Positions 43,897 to 54,340 of a stretch of 60,279 bases of DNA are shown here, one piece after another. The translations under genes were made by a program, and so were the position numbers. The stretch lies in assembly GCA_001312325.1 (NCBI GenBank), contig BBDJ01000034.1, positions 1-60,279 on the forward strand. Reading direction: 5' to 3'. The DNA comes from Lysinibacillus pakistanensis. Its GTDB lineage: Bacteria > Bacillota > Bacilli > Bacillales_A > Planococcaceae. Numbering within the stretch: position 1 is the stretch's first letter; each line of letters opens with the position of its first letter. The notes under the pieces are model-generated. The model searched no databases. It was not told the origin of the DNA and worked only from the letters and a program-made list of their open reading frames with translations.

Positions 43897-44043
43897 TGGG
43901 TAAGTCTTTGAGATAACTGAGCGGTTCTTTGAGCGACCTGAGCAATTCTCGAGGGCAACTGAGCAGTTCTCCGGGGGACCTGTGCAGTTCTACGAGGCAC
44001 TTGATTAGTTCTCTGCGCAACCCATACTGTTCTTTTGGATACC
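43897..44043. repeat. Tandem array of seven 21-bp repeats
   Basis: Seven units of exactly 21 bases, end to end, starting at 43897, 43918, 43939, 43960, 43981, 44002 and 44023. The core unit is close to TGAGCAGTTCTCCGAGGAACC; outer units are more diverged than the middle ones. The period is a multiple of three, so reading frames on the minus strand stay open and give heptad peptides such as RTAQVPR. The array lies between the permease gene and a terminator, in non-coding space. Confidence 0.85.
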
Positions 44044-44055
44044 ATAATCAACACA

Positions 44056-44099
44056 AAAGCCTTGAAGGAATCATTAATTATCCTACAAGGCTTTTATTA
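44056..44099. terminator. Bidirectional intrinsic terminator
   Basis: AAAAGCCTTG ... CAAGGCTTTT, serving the convergent permease and CoA-transferase genes. Confidence 0.8.
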
Positions 44100-44110
44100 T
44101 ACCTATTCTA

Positions 44111-45629
44111 TTATTTTGATAATGCTGCTTCCTTCATAGTACCACTTTTTGCATAATTCACATGCCATGAAAGCGCTTTCTTTAGGTCGTGTGGAGTATG
44201 GTGTCCTCCTGTTGCTTCATTAGCATCATTAAAATACTTCCATAATTGCTCACGGTATTCAGGATGTGCACAGTTATCAATAATTAGTGCAACCCGCTCT
44301 TTTGGAGCCAGTCCACGTAAATCAGCAACCCCCTGCTCTGTCACGATTACATCTACATCATGCTCTGTATGATCCACATGTGATACCATCGGAACGATAC
44401 TTGAGATATTTCCACCTTTTGCATAAGATTTTGTAACAAAAATACCTAATCGTGCATTACGTGCAAAATCACCAGAACCGCCGATACCATTCATCATTTT
44501 TGTGCCTGAAACATGGGTTGAATTCACATTCCCGTAAATATCAACTTCCAGCGCTGTATTGACTGAAATTAGCCCGAGTCGGCGAATAATTTCTGGCTGA
44601 TTGGAAATTTCCTGTGGGCGTAAAACTAGTTTATCAGCATATTTATCAAAATTACCGTAAACTCGGTTTCCAACTTCCTCTGACAGGGTAATAGAAGTAG
44701 CAGATGCAAAGCTTACTTTTCCAGCATCAATTAATTCGAATACAGCATCCTGTAGCACCTCTGAATAAACCTCTAAATTTTCAAACTCGGAGTCTTTGAA
44801 GCCCAATAATACAGCATTTGCCACGGAGCCTACTCCTGACTGGATTGGACGTAACTTGTCGTTAAACGGCCTACTTTAATTTCATCACGAAGGAAGTTTA
44901 ATAAATGATTGGCCATAATATCTGTTTCCTCATCAGCTGGAACAATTGTTGATGGCGCATCTAAAATGTCTGAAATTACTATACCCTTTACTTTCTCTAA
45001 ATCTAGTGGAATACCAATTGTTCCGAGTCTATCTGAAGCCTTTTGTAATAGAATTGGATCACGTTTTCCTTGTGGTCCTGGAACAAAAATATCATGTACT
45101 CCCTCTAATGCATCTAGCTGAGCCACATTCAGCTCGATAATAACTTGATCGGCCTCTTGCACAAAAATCGGAGAATTACCAACTGAAGTTGTAGGAATTA
45201 GTAAGCCATCTTCTGTAATAGCAGCCGCTTCGATAATCGCAAAATCAATAGGACCTATAATGCCCTGACGTACCAATCTGCATTATGTGAAAGATGCGCA
45301 TCGACAAACGTAATATCACCGCTGTTGATTTTATTACGAATTCCCGCATCCGCCTGAAAAGGACCACGTTTACGAATAACGCCAGCTTCAGCTAAGTATT
45401 GGTCAACTTCTGGGCCTAATGATGCACCTGTATATACATCTACCTGAAAGCTCTCTTTTTTAGCTTTTTCAACAAGTGCAAGTGGCACAACTTTAACATC
45501 TCCAGCACGTGTAAAACCACTCATCCCAAGTACCATACCATCCTTAATCCAAGATGCTGCTTCTTCTGCTGTGACAACCTTGCTTCGCAGCTGTTCATTA
45601 CGAAGCTTTTTCGCTAACTTTTCTTCCAT
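44111..45629 (-). CDS. Acetyl-CoA hydrolase/transferase (succinate:acetate CoA-transferase type, two frameshifts)
   Basis: Class I CoA-transferase of the Cat1/AarC group, about 506 aa after repair. Motifs: MSGFTRAGDVKVVP near the N-terminus, TGASLGPEVD, DFAIIEAAAITEDG, and the late block ALEVDIYGNVNSTHVSGTKM with MNGIGGSGDFARN, whose Glu forms the CoA thioester. The end holds EQGVADLRGLAPKERV. Gs are missing near 45273 (TGGGTA expected) and near 44862 (ACGGAC expected). The enzyme would interconvert acetyl-CoA and succinyl-CoA or activate small acids. It stands alone. Confidence 0.9.
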
Positions 45630-45909
45630 TCCTTATTCCTCCATCCCACTTTATTTTTGTTCAACTAGATTACTTGGTAGATACCTCGTTGCTATTTCCG
45701 AACATTAGAATTTTAACCAAATAAACCATCGCATAAATAATATTATACTATCTAGAATATTTAATCTATATCAAAGAAAATATTTCGTTTTTCGAGAAAT
45801 TTTATGCATTTATAAATTATCCGAAAATAATTTAAACGCCCAATACATTCGATTTTGAAGAAAAAGCGTGATATGCTTTTCATATATAAGGGGAAAAGGA
45901 GAATATTAA

Positions 45910-46643
45910 ATGGTTAAAGATTTATTACGCAACCACTCTTCAGTTCGTATTTATGATGGTAATCCAATTTCGAAGGATATCATAGAGGAGTTAATTACTA
46001 CTGCGCAAATGGCTGCTACATCTCATTTTGTACAAGCTTATAGCGTTATTTGGGTAACAGATGAGGAGAAAAAGGAACAGCTCGGCTTGCTCTCCGGTAA
46101 CCCTCGTCAATATGAAACCTCTGGGGCTGCATTTGTCTTTTGTGTGGATTTTAAACGTCTACAAATGGCTGGTAAACTAGAAGGTGTGGAAATTGTAGCA
46201 GATACAGCCGAAAACGTGCTTGTTGGGGTTGCAGATGTAGCATTATTTGCTCAAAACTTTGTCATTGCCGCAGAATCAATGGGATACGGTATTTGCTATA
46301 TTGGTGGTGTTCGTAACAAACCAGCGGAAATAAGTGAGTTATTGAATTTACCTGATTATGTTTTCCCACTTTTCGGCTTAACAATTGGGGTTCCGGCTCG
46401 CCGTAATGAGGTAAAGCCTCGATTACCAGTCGCTGCTATCCTACATGAAAATGAATACAATGTACAACAATATGAGGAGCTTTTACCAATTTATAACGAA
46501 ACACTAGAAGCTTATTATAATAGCCGTTCTTCCAATAGAAAAATTGACAACTGGACAAAGCAAATGGCTGATTTTTTTAATTGAACAACGTCGTCCACAT
46601 ATTAATGAGTTCTTAGCTAAAAAAAGGTTTTAATTGGAAATAG
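45910..46643 (+). CDS. NfsA-type NADPH-dependent nitro/flavin oxidoreductase (two frameshifts)
   Basis: FMN oxidoreductase of the NfsA/FRP class, 243 aa after repair, larger than the small nitroreductase at 2.1 kb. Motifs: RNHSSVRIYDGNPIS at the start (FMN phosphate-binding Arg), AAMAATSHFVQAYSV-like TAQMAATSHFVQAYSVIWV, and AAESMGYGICYIGGVRN with the following FPLFGLTIGVPA. Two A/T runs near the end are each one base too long (T7 46572-46578 and A7 46619-46625). Repair gives the tail MADFLIEQRRPHINEFLAKK. AAAAGGAG lies before the ATG. Confidence 0.87.
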
Positions 46644-46858
46644 CATTCGATCTAGATTATATTAGTGGGGTTACTATCGCATGATATTAACTCTACTTTT
46701 TTTATATGTAAAATATCTCATCATGTTGCAATTAGTATTTTTGTCTCTCCTATTATGTTAAATTAAGGTGCAAATTAAACGAAAAGACTCTTTCCTTTTC
46801 CAACATTTCCATTCATATTAATAGAGGATGACTTTACGTGGAAAGGAGCTTTGTTCAA

Positions 46859-47284
46859 ATGTCCCATGTCAATAAACACCTTGCTCGTACCTTAGAACAA
46901 CAGCATAAACGAAGTGTTAGAGGTTTATTTTTAAAAATTCAAGACTTAAACAATAAATGTACGTTATTAAGAAAGAGGCTAGAACCTCATATAGATATGA
47001 CTGTTTATCAGCATGCTATTGATTATGTTAATGAATTTATTTCCCATACCACTATCCTCAATTTAAAATTTATTACCAATACGCAAAACTTAGAAGTATT
47101 AGTATTACATACACTTTTATTATCATATGTATTAGAAAATGAAGATCCGTGTTCTTTTGAATATGAACAAAAGCTACTTCATGAATATATTCAGGAAATT
47201 TTCGACTTAAACGAGCATGCAAAAACACTATTTATTAATCATCAGGAAAAGATGCTTTACTATATTCAATCCCAACCAACATAA
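46859..47284 (+). CDS. Hypothetical helical protein, 141 aa
   Basis: Intact frame. I choose the ATG at 46859 because AAAGGAG lies 10 bases upstream; an upstream GTG at 46838 would put that box inside the gene. The protein is almost wholly alpha-helical, rich in Leu, His and Gln (QQHKRSVRGLFLKIQDLNNK; LVLHTLLLSYVLENEDPCSF). No signal peptide, membrane segment or known motif. No family recognised. It ends directly at a terminator. Confidence 0.6.
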   Translation: MSHVNKHLARTLEQQHKRSVRGLFLKIQDLNNKCTLLRKRLEPHIDMTVYQHAIDYVNEFISHTTILNLKFITNTQNLEVLVLHTLLLSYVLENEDPCSFEYEQKLLHEYIQEIFDLNEHAKTLFINHQEKMLYYIQSQPT

Positions 47285-47330
47285 AAAGACGATCTCGCAG
47301 CATATTTGCAACTAGATCGTCTTTTTTTGA
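47284..47330. terminator. Bidirectional intrinsic terminator
   Basis: AAAAGACGATCT ... AGATCGTCTTTTTTT between convergent genes. Confidence 0.85.
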
Positions 47331-47338
47331 GCATATTT

Positions 47339-49032
47339 TTATTGTAGACCTTTAATGATAAGGTTTCGGACAGGTAGGAACTGCTCACCTGTATCGCCAT
47401 AAGTAAGAATGACTTCATCACCTTCTTGTAAATAAATTGAAAGTGGTTCCGTCTCCGCACTCACTAAATAATTCTCCCCATTACTTAATAAAAACGAGAC
47501 AATGGTAAAGTCACCCAAACGCTCTTTATATACGCGTAATACTTTTCCACTAGCATTTTTTTTCAGTTGCATTTGAACTACCATCTACCGTATTTCCTCC
47601 ACGGCTCAGTGCTGTTTTATATAGTTTTAGTGCCTCTTTAGGAGTTGTTGCATAAACTGAAATTTCAGGATTTGCTGCAGAGACAATGAAATAGTTTTGT
47701 AAAAAAACCATTTGAATCAAGCACTGCAGTTAACCAGCTAGCTTCCCCGTAAAAGTTATATAATACAGGCATTTCACCAGACCATTTTTTTCTCGATAAA
47801 TTTTTTTCTCGATAATTTGTAAAGTCCCTTGTGAATCCATATAAGATGAATCTAAATTTCCAGTATAGTAAGTTGCTTGACCTGTTCGAGCATTTGTTAA
47901 AGAATAACCAAGCATCGAATCGACACCCTCTTTAGGACTCGTAAAGTCTGTGAAATAATACATATCACCTTTTTCATCAAAAACCGGGCTAACATTTGAT
48001 TCTGTTCCTTCATCTGAAGGAAGCTTTACATCCTTTTTACCAAATTTACTGTTCCAAAATCCATGAACATAATTTCCAAAGTAGCTGTTTTGTAAGCTCA
48101 CGGTCTCAGGTGAAACAGCTCCATCAATAAATTCTGGAACATCCTCTAACTTCACTACTTCGGATTTTCCTGTTAACGCATCCACCAATACAATCCCTTT
48201 TACATCAAAGCCATTACGTGCTGAAACAAATTCACCATAGGAACGAATGTAATAGGGCTTACCATCATCATCTACTTCAAGTTGTACATCTCCATAGAAA
48301 ATAAGGAGTGGATGCTGAAGACGAATATGACGCTCTAAATTTGAATTTAAGTAAGCTGAAGGCACATACTTCATTGCTTGCTCTACAAATTTTGGATTAT
48401 CTGCTGAATCTGTGGCACTCATCATAAAATAACCTGGAGTAGAGCCACCATTCATCCATTTAAAAAAGCCAGAAAATTCAACTGGTGCAATATACACATA
48501 CTCACCATTTACTTTTTGAATTTGTAAGCGCCCTAATTCATAATAGCTCGTATTCGGCACTTGACCAAATGCTTTCTTCATCTTATTACGTGCAAATTTT
48601 GGAGGTACACTAGCTGGTGTTTGTGTTTCATCAAACGGCTTTATCTCTACCTCTTCCTTCATCTCAGCTGATGTAAATTTGTCGTTAGCATTCCATAAAG
48701 GAGCTGATAATACATATATGGCGACCCCTAAACTAGCTAAAAATAATACACCTTTTATCTTTCTTTCAATACCACTTGCAAGGAACGCCCCGCCTAATGT
48801 TAATAGAATAATAGCTGGCCAAAATGCATGCCAGTTTACATCCATCTTTGTGACATATACTGTGATGCCCGTAGCTAGAAATCCTAGTACAAACACACCT
48901 ATAAAAAAGTATCCAATTACTTTTTTTTGATTTTCCATCTTCTCGCTTCTTCGTAATAAGCGGTGTTAATAAAATACTCGCAATTAGTGCAATGACTGCT
49001 GAAGCTATTAATAGCTTGGTCATTTTATTCAC
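47339..49032 (-). CDS. Membrane protein with large extracytoplasmic domain, function unknown (four frameshifts)
   Basis: One gene read in pieces; repaired length 563 aa. N-terminal helix (LLIASAVIALIASILLTPLI), then about three more helices (VIGYFFIGVFVLGFLATGIT; AIILLTLGGAFLASGI; GVLFLASLGVAIYVLSAPLW), followed by some 430 outside residues. That part has two similar beta-rich stretches (LGRLQIQKVNGEYVYIAPVE; YFTDFTSPKEGVDSMLGYSL) and ends in a small barrel-like domain (GKVLRVYKERLGDFTIVSFL; YLQEGDEVILTYGDTGE). Frames break at T8 48921-48928, T7 47785-47791 (one short), A7 47701-47707 and T8 47556-47563. No family name is known to me. Confidence 0.7.
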
Positions 49033-49199
49033 CCTTTCTTAGGTAACTATCTACTTATTTACGGCTGCATTCGTAAAAAGTTTCATACATTGCCTGAGGA
49101 ACATGCTTTCTTAATTAATGATTTTTATTAAAAAAAGAGGACTTTATAAAGGAAATTTTAACATAGATAAAGAATTTCAATGAAAAGGAGATGAAATAT

Positions 49200-49845
49200 T
49201 TGTTTAAAAAATTTTTAATTCCTGTCATCGCTGTGTTTGGCTTTTATTATATTTTTTTTCTACTCCCATATAGAAGAAAATCTAAAGCTAATCTTTAAAG
49301 TTATCCCTATGCTATTAATTATTATTTTAGCTGCTTCTCAAAAAGGCTTTAAAAAGTACCAGCTACTAATTGTTGTTGGTCTTGCTTTTTGTATGGTGGG
49401 TGATTATACATTACAGTGGTTCCTCATTGGACTAACAAGTTTCTTAATCGGTCATATTTTTTATATCTTTGCCTTTTCGTCTACTAATGAACGCCAAGTA
49501 CCGACATGGGCAAAAGTAATTTTACTTGTTTATGGGGCAAGTATGGCTGTGTGGATTGCTGGAACGGTGCTTTCCTCCGGGGATATTGTCCTAGGCATTG
49601 CAGTAATCGCATATATATCCATTATCTTGTTGATGGGTTGGACTGCCATTCGCACAGGTTCCACTTTTGCGATAATCGGGGCGCTATTATTTATCGCATC
49701 GGATTCCTATTTAGCTATTAATAAATTTGTAATGCCCCTATCCTTTTCACATGAGATAATTATGCTGACCTATTACAGTGCTCAATTACTTATTGCTTTA
49801 AGCATCCTTCAATATTCCGAAATCCGAAGTAAAGTGTTACAATAA
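49200..49845 (+). CDS. YhhN family (lysoplasmalogenase-like) membrane protein (frameshift)
   Basis: Polytopic membrane protein, about 214 aa, with eight helices and hardly any loops. The TTG at 49200 is preferred because AAGGAG lies 8 bases before it; the ATG at 49191 touches that box. Family pieces: KVIPMLLIIILAASQK, VGLAFCMVGDYTLQ (conserved Gly-Asp), LIGHIFYIFAF and GALLFIASDSYLAINKF (conserved Ser-Asp). Eukaryotic TMEM86B and Legionella YhhN homologues hydrolyse lysoplasmalogens; the bacterial role is otherwise open. The frame breaks at T8 49252-49259 in the first helix. Confidence 0.87.
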
Positions 49846-49850
49846 TATCA

Positions 49851-50085
49851 ATTATGCCTCGGCATAATTGCGTCTGGAATCGCTTTGTGCTTAGGTCCGC
49901 AGATGTTTTTTTGTGCGAAAGCGCAGTGCTAACAAAGCGTCCGATCCCGTGAAATCTGCTGCGGGCTTTGGGCTAACTTGATGTTGGTCACTCAGTCGTG
50001 TGTTGTTGTTCCTTCGCTTTCGCACAGATAAATTGCCACAGGGCGTGACGTTCTTAGACTTTGGACACCCGCTTATAGAAATTAA
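49851..50085 (+). repeat. Mosaic intergenic repeat, copy 6
   Basis: Starts TCAATTATGCCTCGGCATAA (an inverted repeat in itself). It continues GTCTGGAATCGCTTTGTGCT and TAGGTCCGCAGA as in copy 4, then AACTTGATGTTGGTCACTCA as in copy 2, TTCGCTTTCGCACAGATAAA, and a half hairpin TTTGGACACCCGC. Modules from different copies are combined here in new order. Confidence 0.75.
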
Positions 50086-50111
50086 ACATACACATTAGGA
50101 GGCCATACTTT

Positions 50112-51341
50112 ATGAAAGAACAAGTAATCGAGCGATTAATTCGTTATGCAAAAATTGATACACAATCCGACTTTACAAGCGAAACAACTCCTTCTACACA
50201 AAAGCAATTTGATTTATTGTACATTCTTAAAGACGAACTAGCTGCAATAGGCTTAACGGATATTACATTAGATGAAAATGGTTATTTATTTGCTACTTTA
50301 GAGGCAAATACAGATAAAGAAGTACCGACTATCGGCTTCTTAGCTCATGTCGATACAGCTACTGATTATACGGGTACAAATGTCAATCCACAGCGTATTG
50401 ACAAGTATGACGGCGGAAATATTCAGTTAAATGAAAATTTAGTAATGTCACCAACAGATTTTCCAGAGCTTAAAAATTATGTAGGACAGACATTAATCAC
50501 AACAGATGGAACTACATTATTAGGCGCAGATGATAAAGCTGGTATTGCAGAAATTATGACGGCTATGGAATACCTTAAAAACACCCCTTCTATTAAGCAT
50601 GGTAAATTACGTGTAGCCTTTACACCAGATGAAGAAATTGGCCGTGGTCCACATAAATTTGATGTAGCTGCTTTTGGAGCCGATTATGCTTATACGATGG
50701 ATGGCGGACCACTTGGCGAGTTACAATATGAGAGCTTTAATGCTGCAGGTGTTAAGATTGTGACAAAAGGTACTAGCGTACACCCTGGTTCTGCAAAAAA
50801 ACAAAATGGTCAATGCCATCACAATGGCTATCGCCTTCCAAAATGAAATGCCTGCTGATGCAGTTCCTGAAAAGACAGAAGGGTATGAAGGTTTCATTCA
50901 TTTAATGGGCTTTAAAGGGGCTCTTGAACATACAGAGCTTTCCTATATCGTGCGTGACCATGATCGCCAAAAATTCGAAGAGAAAAAAACAATTAATGCG
51001 CGATGCTGCAGCTAAAATTCAAGCACAATTTGGAGAACATGCATTAAGCATTACAATTGAAGATCAATACTATAATATGGGCGAAAAAAATTGAGCTGTA
51101 AAAGAAATTGTTGATATTGCACGTGCTGCGATGGAAAAATTAGATATTACACCTAATACTTTGCCGATTCGTGGTGGTACAGATGGCTCACAATTATCTT
51201 ATATGGGCTTACCAACACCAAATATTCGCTGGCGGCGAAAATATGCATGGGAAATTTGAATATGTATCTGCTGAAACAATGGAAAAGGCAACACAGGTTA
51301 TTATTGAAATTGTTCAGCTATTTGAACAACAAGCAAAATAA
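50112..51341 (+). CDS. pepT: Peptidase T, tripeptide aminopeptidase (five indels)
   Basis: Di-zinc M20B aminopeptidase, 409 aa after repair, which takes the N-terminal residue from tripeptides. Metal and catalytic motifs: [12 protein letters not shown] (His, Asp), [14 protein letters not shown] (bridging Asp), [10 protein letters not shown] (Glu pair), [11 protein letters not shown] (Asp) and [10 protein letters not shown] (His). [18 protein letters not shown] is the lid-domain signature. One base too many in A7 50795-50801, A7 50985-50991 and A7 51085-51091; one G missing near 51096 and two Ts near 51226. TAGGAGG precedes the ATG. A hairpin terminator follows. Confidence 0.92.
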
Positions 51342-51447
51342 TAGGTATTTATTAGGTGATCCACTCATCTGTAAAAATGTCACAGATTGAATAAAAGTCA
51401 AAAAAATCTGGACTCGATGGGACATAATTGATAATGTTATAGTTACG

Positions 51448-51482
51448 AAGAAAGGTTTTTTTTCCTTTCTTCGTAATTTTTT
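51448..51482 (+). terminator. Intrinsic terminator of pepT
   Basis: CGAAGAAAGG-T8-CCTTTCTTCG perfect 10-bp stem followed by a T-rich stretch. Confidence 0.8.
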
Positions 51483-51550
51483 CAGCATTAATTACTGAAT
51501 TTTCTAATTACATAAAAGAATTGAACTAAAACTCAAACTGAGGTGATTTT

Positions 51551-52529
51551 ATGAAAGAAATTGCATTAGGCATTTTTGCATCACTTTTCTTTGCCGTGAC
51601 CTTTATTTTAAATCATGCAATGGAAATGCAGGGTGGTAGCTGGTTATGGAGCGCATCTCTTCGTTATTTCTTCATGCTTCCGTTTTTACTCGTAATTGTC
51701 TTCTACAGAAAGGGCTTTCCCCAATTATCTGGCGAAATGAAAGCACAGCCTATCGCATGGCTACTATGGAGCTTTGTTGGGTTCGTATTATTTTATGCAC
51801 CTCTAACATTTGCAGCAGCCTTTGGTCCAGGTTGGCTCGTTTCTGGAACATGGCAGTTTACAATCGTTGCTGGTGTATTACTTGCTCCCCTTTTTGTTTC
51901 GATCGTAGCGGGAAAAACAGTGCGTCAAAAAAATACCACTTATTTCATTACTGATTTCATGTGTTATTTTAGCTGGTATTTTGCTTATTCAAATACCGCA
52001 GGCACAATCTGTTCCAATGAAAAGCCTTATGCTTGGCATCCTACCTGTAGTAGTTGCATCGTTTGCCTACCCTCTTGGCAATCGCAAGATGATGGAAATA
52101 TGTGGAGGTCGTATTGATACATTTCAGCGAGTCCTCGGTATGACAGTAGCTTCTATGCCAGCATGGATTATTATGGCTATCTATGCCCTAGCAACAGTTG
52201 GGCTGCCTTCAATAAATCAAATGCTGCAATCTTTGCTTGTCGGTATCAGCTCAGGCGTTATTGCCACAATCTTATTCTTCATTGCGACCGACCGAGTGCG
52301 AGACCATCAAGGTAAACTTGCAGCAGTTGAAGCAACACAATCGACTGAAATTCTTTTTGTTATTATTGGTGAAGTATTATTACTCGGCATCGCTTCCCGG
52401 ACCCAATAGCTTTAGCAGGTCTAGGTGTCATTATTGTGGGTATGCTTTTACACAGCTACTACACAATGGTGCTAGGGAAAAAAAGGTGCTAATCAACAAT
52501 CTACCTCTCATAACAGCTCTACTCTGTGA
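51551..52529 (+). CDS. EmrE-type multidrug efflux / DMT transporter (three frameshifts)
   Basis: Ten-helix membrane transporter of the multidrug resistance efflux (EmrE, PF13536-like) branch of the DMT superfamily, about 325 aa. Start MKEIALGIFASLFFAVTFIL has TGAGGTG upstream. Typical segments: MEMQGGSWLWSASLRYFFML, FGPGWLVSGTWQFTIVAG, LVVASFAYPLGNRKMMEICG-like VVASFAYPLGNRKMME, and LAAVEATQSTEILFVIIGEV. A7 51927-51933 has one base too many, a T is missing near 52391-52394, and A7 52478-52484 is probably one too long. That last run decides whether the protein ends at 52490 or 52529. Confidence 0.85.
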
Positions 52530-52611
52530 TGTACATTCATACTGTTGAAAAATTTTAATCCCTATAGCCATGTATTTTATCTTTCGTTGAAGGCAATAAA
52601 AGCCCTAAAAT

Positions 52612-52656
52612 CAAACAGGTGAGGAAAAACAATTCTTTTTCCTCACCTGTTTTTCT
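52612..52656. terminator. Strong bidirectional intrinsic terminator
   Basis: AAACAGGTGAGGAAAAA ... TTTTTCCTCACCTGTTT, 17-bp perfect stem with a 6-base loop. Confidence 0.9.
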
Positions 52657-52701
52657 ATTATTAAGATTTTCACCCTTCAAGCAAAAAAAGTAAAGGATTT
52701 G

Positions 52702-54021
52702 TTATTCATACGACCTTAGTTCGCTGCTATATCCATCGATATAACCATAGCCTGGTGCAAAAAAATTCACCATAGGACGTTTCCACAACATTGTTAAACG
52801 TAATTGGTGGTATTGTAAATGTGTAATGAATGGCACGAACAAACCCTTCATTTTTCATTCCGTTCTCCACTCTAGTCACTTTTGAGCCTTCTGTAACTGG
52901 CTTATCAAATATATATTTGATACCATCCTTTTCATAATTAAAGGTTTGTTCTGTTTCATGATAGTCAATGAACTGATTGTTGCTCTGCACTTCAAAACGA
53001 TTATTATTCGTTTTCTTATATACACCATTCGTATACACTAGTTGTTGAAGCGTATCATTTGGCAAAAAAAGACGTTGTAATAACCGGTGATTCGTTCGGT
53101 TTTATGGTAGCTAAGACTTTTCTTGGTACATAATACGTTTCCCCATCTATCTCAATCCAAGCTGTCATATTTTTTTCAGTCAATAACATTACTTCATCAA
53201 AACGCTTTAGCTCTTTTGACTTTTTACCTTTACCAACTACACCATATCGAATATAGCGTTTCTCTTGAGCTTGCACAGGTTGGAGTAATGTTACAGGAAT
53301 ATATGTAAAAATAAAATCTTCTCCCATGTCCCTAGCTCTTGCATTCTAATATATCCATTTATTTCAATTCCTAACGATTGAAAAACAGTTCCTTTTGAAT
53401 ATTTTCCTCCCGCATTTCCTCCAGCCATTGGACCTCTTAAGTGCCGTGTATCAGCTGTTAGCTTATAGAGTCCTTCATCTCTTTTTATTGTTTCGGCAAT
53501 GCGAATATCTGTGGCATCAATATAGCCCCCTCTAATATTTCCCTCAGATGGTACGTATAATCGTAATATAGATTTTCACCAATAACAATATCATAGCTAG
53601 GGGACCCATATTCAAATCCTTTTAAATAATGTGTTCCATAGTTTAAGTTTGAGGCTTGACCATTGATGTTGATATAACCGGGATTATCATAAAGCGAAGC
53701 GCGTATGTTCAGAGGTACTTTCTTAAAAACAACTAAATCCGTCGCTTGGACACGGTAACCCGAACTCATCCAATAAAATGTTTTGTTGTCATACTTTTCA
53801 ATATCATACACTCGGAAATAGTTATTACGCTTGACTGTCATCGAGCTATATGTTCCGTTTGCATTCTTCTTATATACTTTCACATCTTTTGTAAAGGTCA
53901 TTTTTCCCGTTTGCCCCTTCACAACTTGTGCCCCATCCCACTGTGCTTCCGCTGCTTTAGATGATGATGGGCTTGTAAAAAAGGCTAACACGATGAGCAA
54001 AGTAATCATATATTTCTTCAT
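52702..54021 (-). CDS. Secreted protein of unknown function, 439 aa (four frameshifts)
   Basis: Signal peptide MKKYMITLLIVLAFFTSPSS with cleavage near KAAEA. The mature protein is beta-rich and repeats a short SH3-like layout: KVYKKNANGTYSSMTVKRNNYFRVYDIEKY, then SGYRVQATDLVVFKKVP; and again FDEVMLLTEKNMTAWIEIDG with TYYVPRKVLATIKP. The last part has a FAPGYGYIDGYSSELRSYE end. Fragments join only when a C is added near 53562, a G near 53320, and one base is removed from A7 53064-53070 and A7 52761-52767. Family not recognised; tandem SH3-like modules suggest a cell-wall binding role, but that is a guess. Confidence 0.65.
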
Positions 54022-54109
54022 TCATTTCCCTCCATTATTTCTAATTAAGTTCCCATTTTTATCATACCATATCCATTCTGTTACTTATTTCCCCTATTTA
54101 AAGACAATC

Positions 54110-54148
54110 AAAAAAGAGCAACTTATCCATAAAGGCATAAGTTGCTCT
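54110..54148 (-). terminator. Intrinsic terminator of the small RNA candidate
   Basis: AGAGCAACTTAT ... ATAAGTTGCTCT, perfect 12-bp stem, 10-base loop, then T6 on the minus strand. No protein gene ends nearby on this strand. Confidence 0.85.
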
Positions 54149-54275
54149 GAGATTTTACGTTCCCAAAAAATGAGGGGGGTTTTAGGAGCGTTATCATGAA
54201 CTAGCAAACTTCTGGAGAAAAGTAGCTAAAGTTCATCCTCTCTACACTGTATTGTAGAGGAGGAATAATCTTTAT
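54110..54275 (-). ncRNA. Candidate Fur-regulated small RNA
   Basis: Transcript of about 165 nt predicted on the minus strand. It starts about 7 bases after the -10 box and ends at the T tract of a 12-bp stem terminator. A 5' hairpin has arms CTCTACA and TGTAGAG. Two C-rich stretches, CCTCCTC (54257-54263) and ACCCCCCTCA (54171-54180), are complementary to Shine-Dalgarno sequences. The only frame inside is 11 codons long, and its ATG touches the purine box, so translation is unlikely. Design and control resemble B. subtilis FsrA, a Fur-repressed iron-sparing sRNA with C-rich pairing regions. I do not claim sequence homology. Confidence 0.6.
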
Positions 54276-54277
54276 AC

Positions 54278-54310
54278 GATAATGATAATCATTATCAATT
54301 AAAATGTCAA
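54278..54310 (-). promoter_or_regulatory. SigA promoter overlapped by a perfect Fur box
   Basis: Minus-strand -35 TTGACA (54305-54310), 17-base spacer, -10 TATCAT (54282-54287). The 19-bp sequence GATAATGATAATCATTATC at 54278-54296 (plus strand) matches the classical Fur consensus at every position and covers the -10. Iron-loaded Fur would block transcription. Confidence 0.85.
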
Positions 54311-54340
54311 CAGTAATCTGAAAATTAATTATTAATTTTT

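Noticed and set aside
43835..44054. Overlapping minus-strand frames in the 21-bp array that look like heptad-repeat proteins
   Set aside because: They have no ribosome binding site and arise because the repeat period is a multiple of three; both frames stay open for the same reason. Treated as repeat DNA.
47801..47807. An A7/T7 run in the unknown membrane protein, taken at first as another extra base
   Set aside because: Here seven bases keep the frame (EKKIYREK), so this run appears correct; it shows that not every run of seven is an error.
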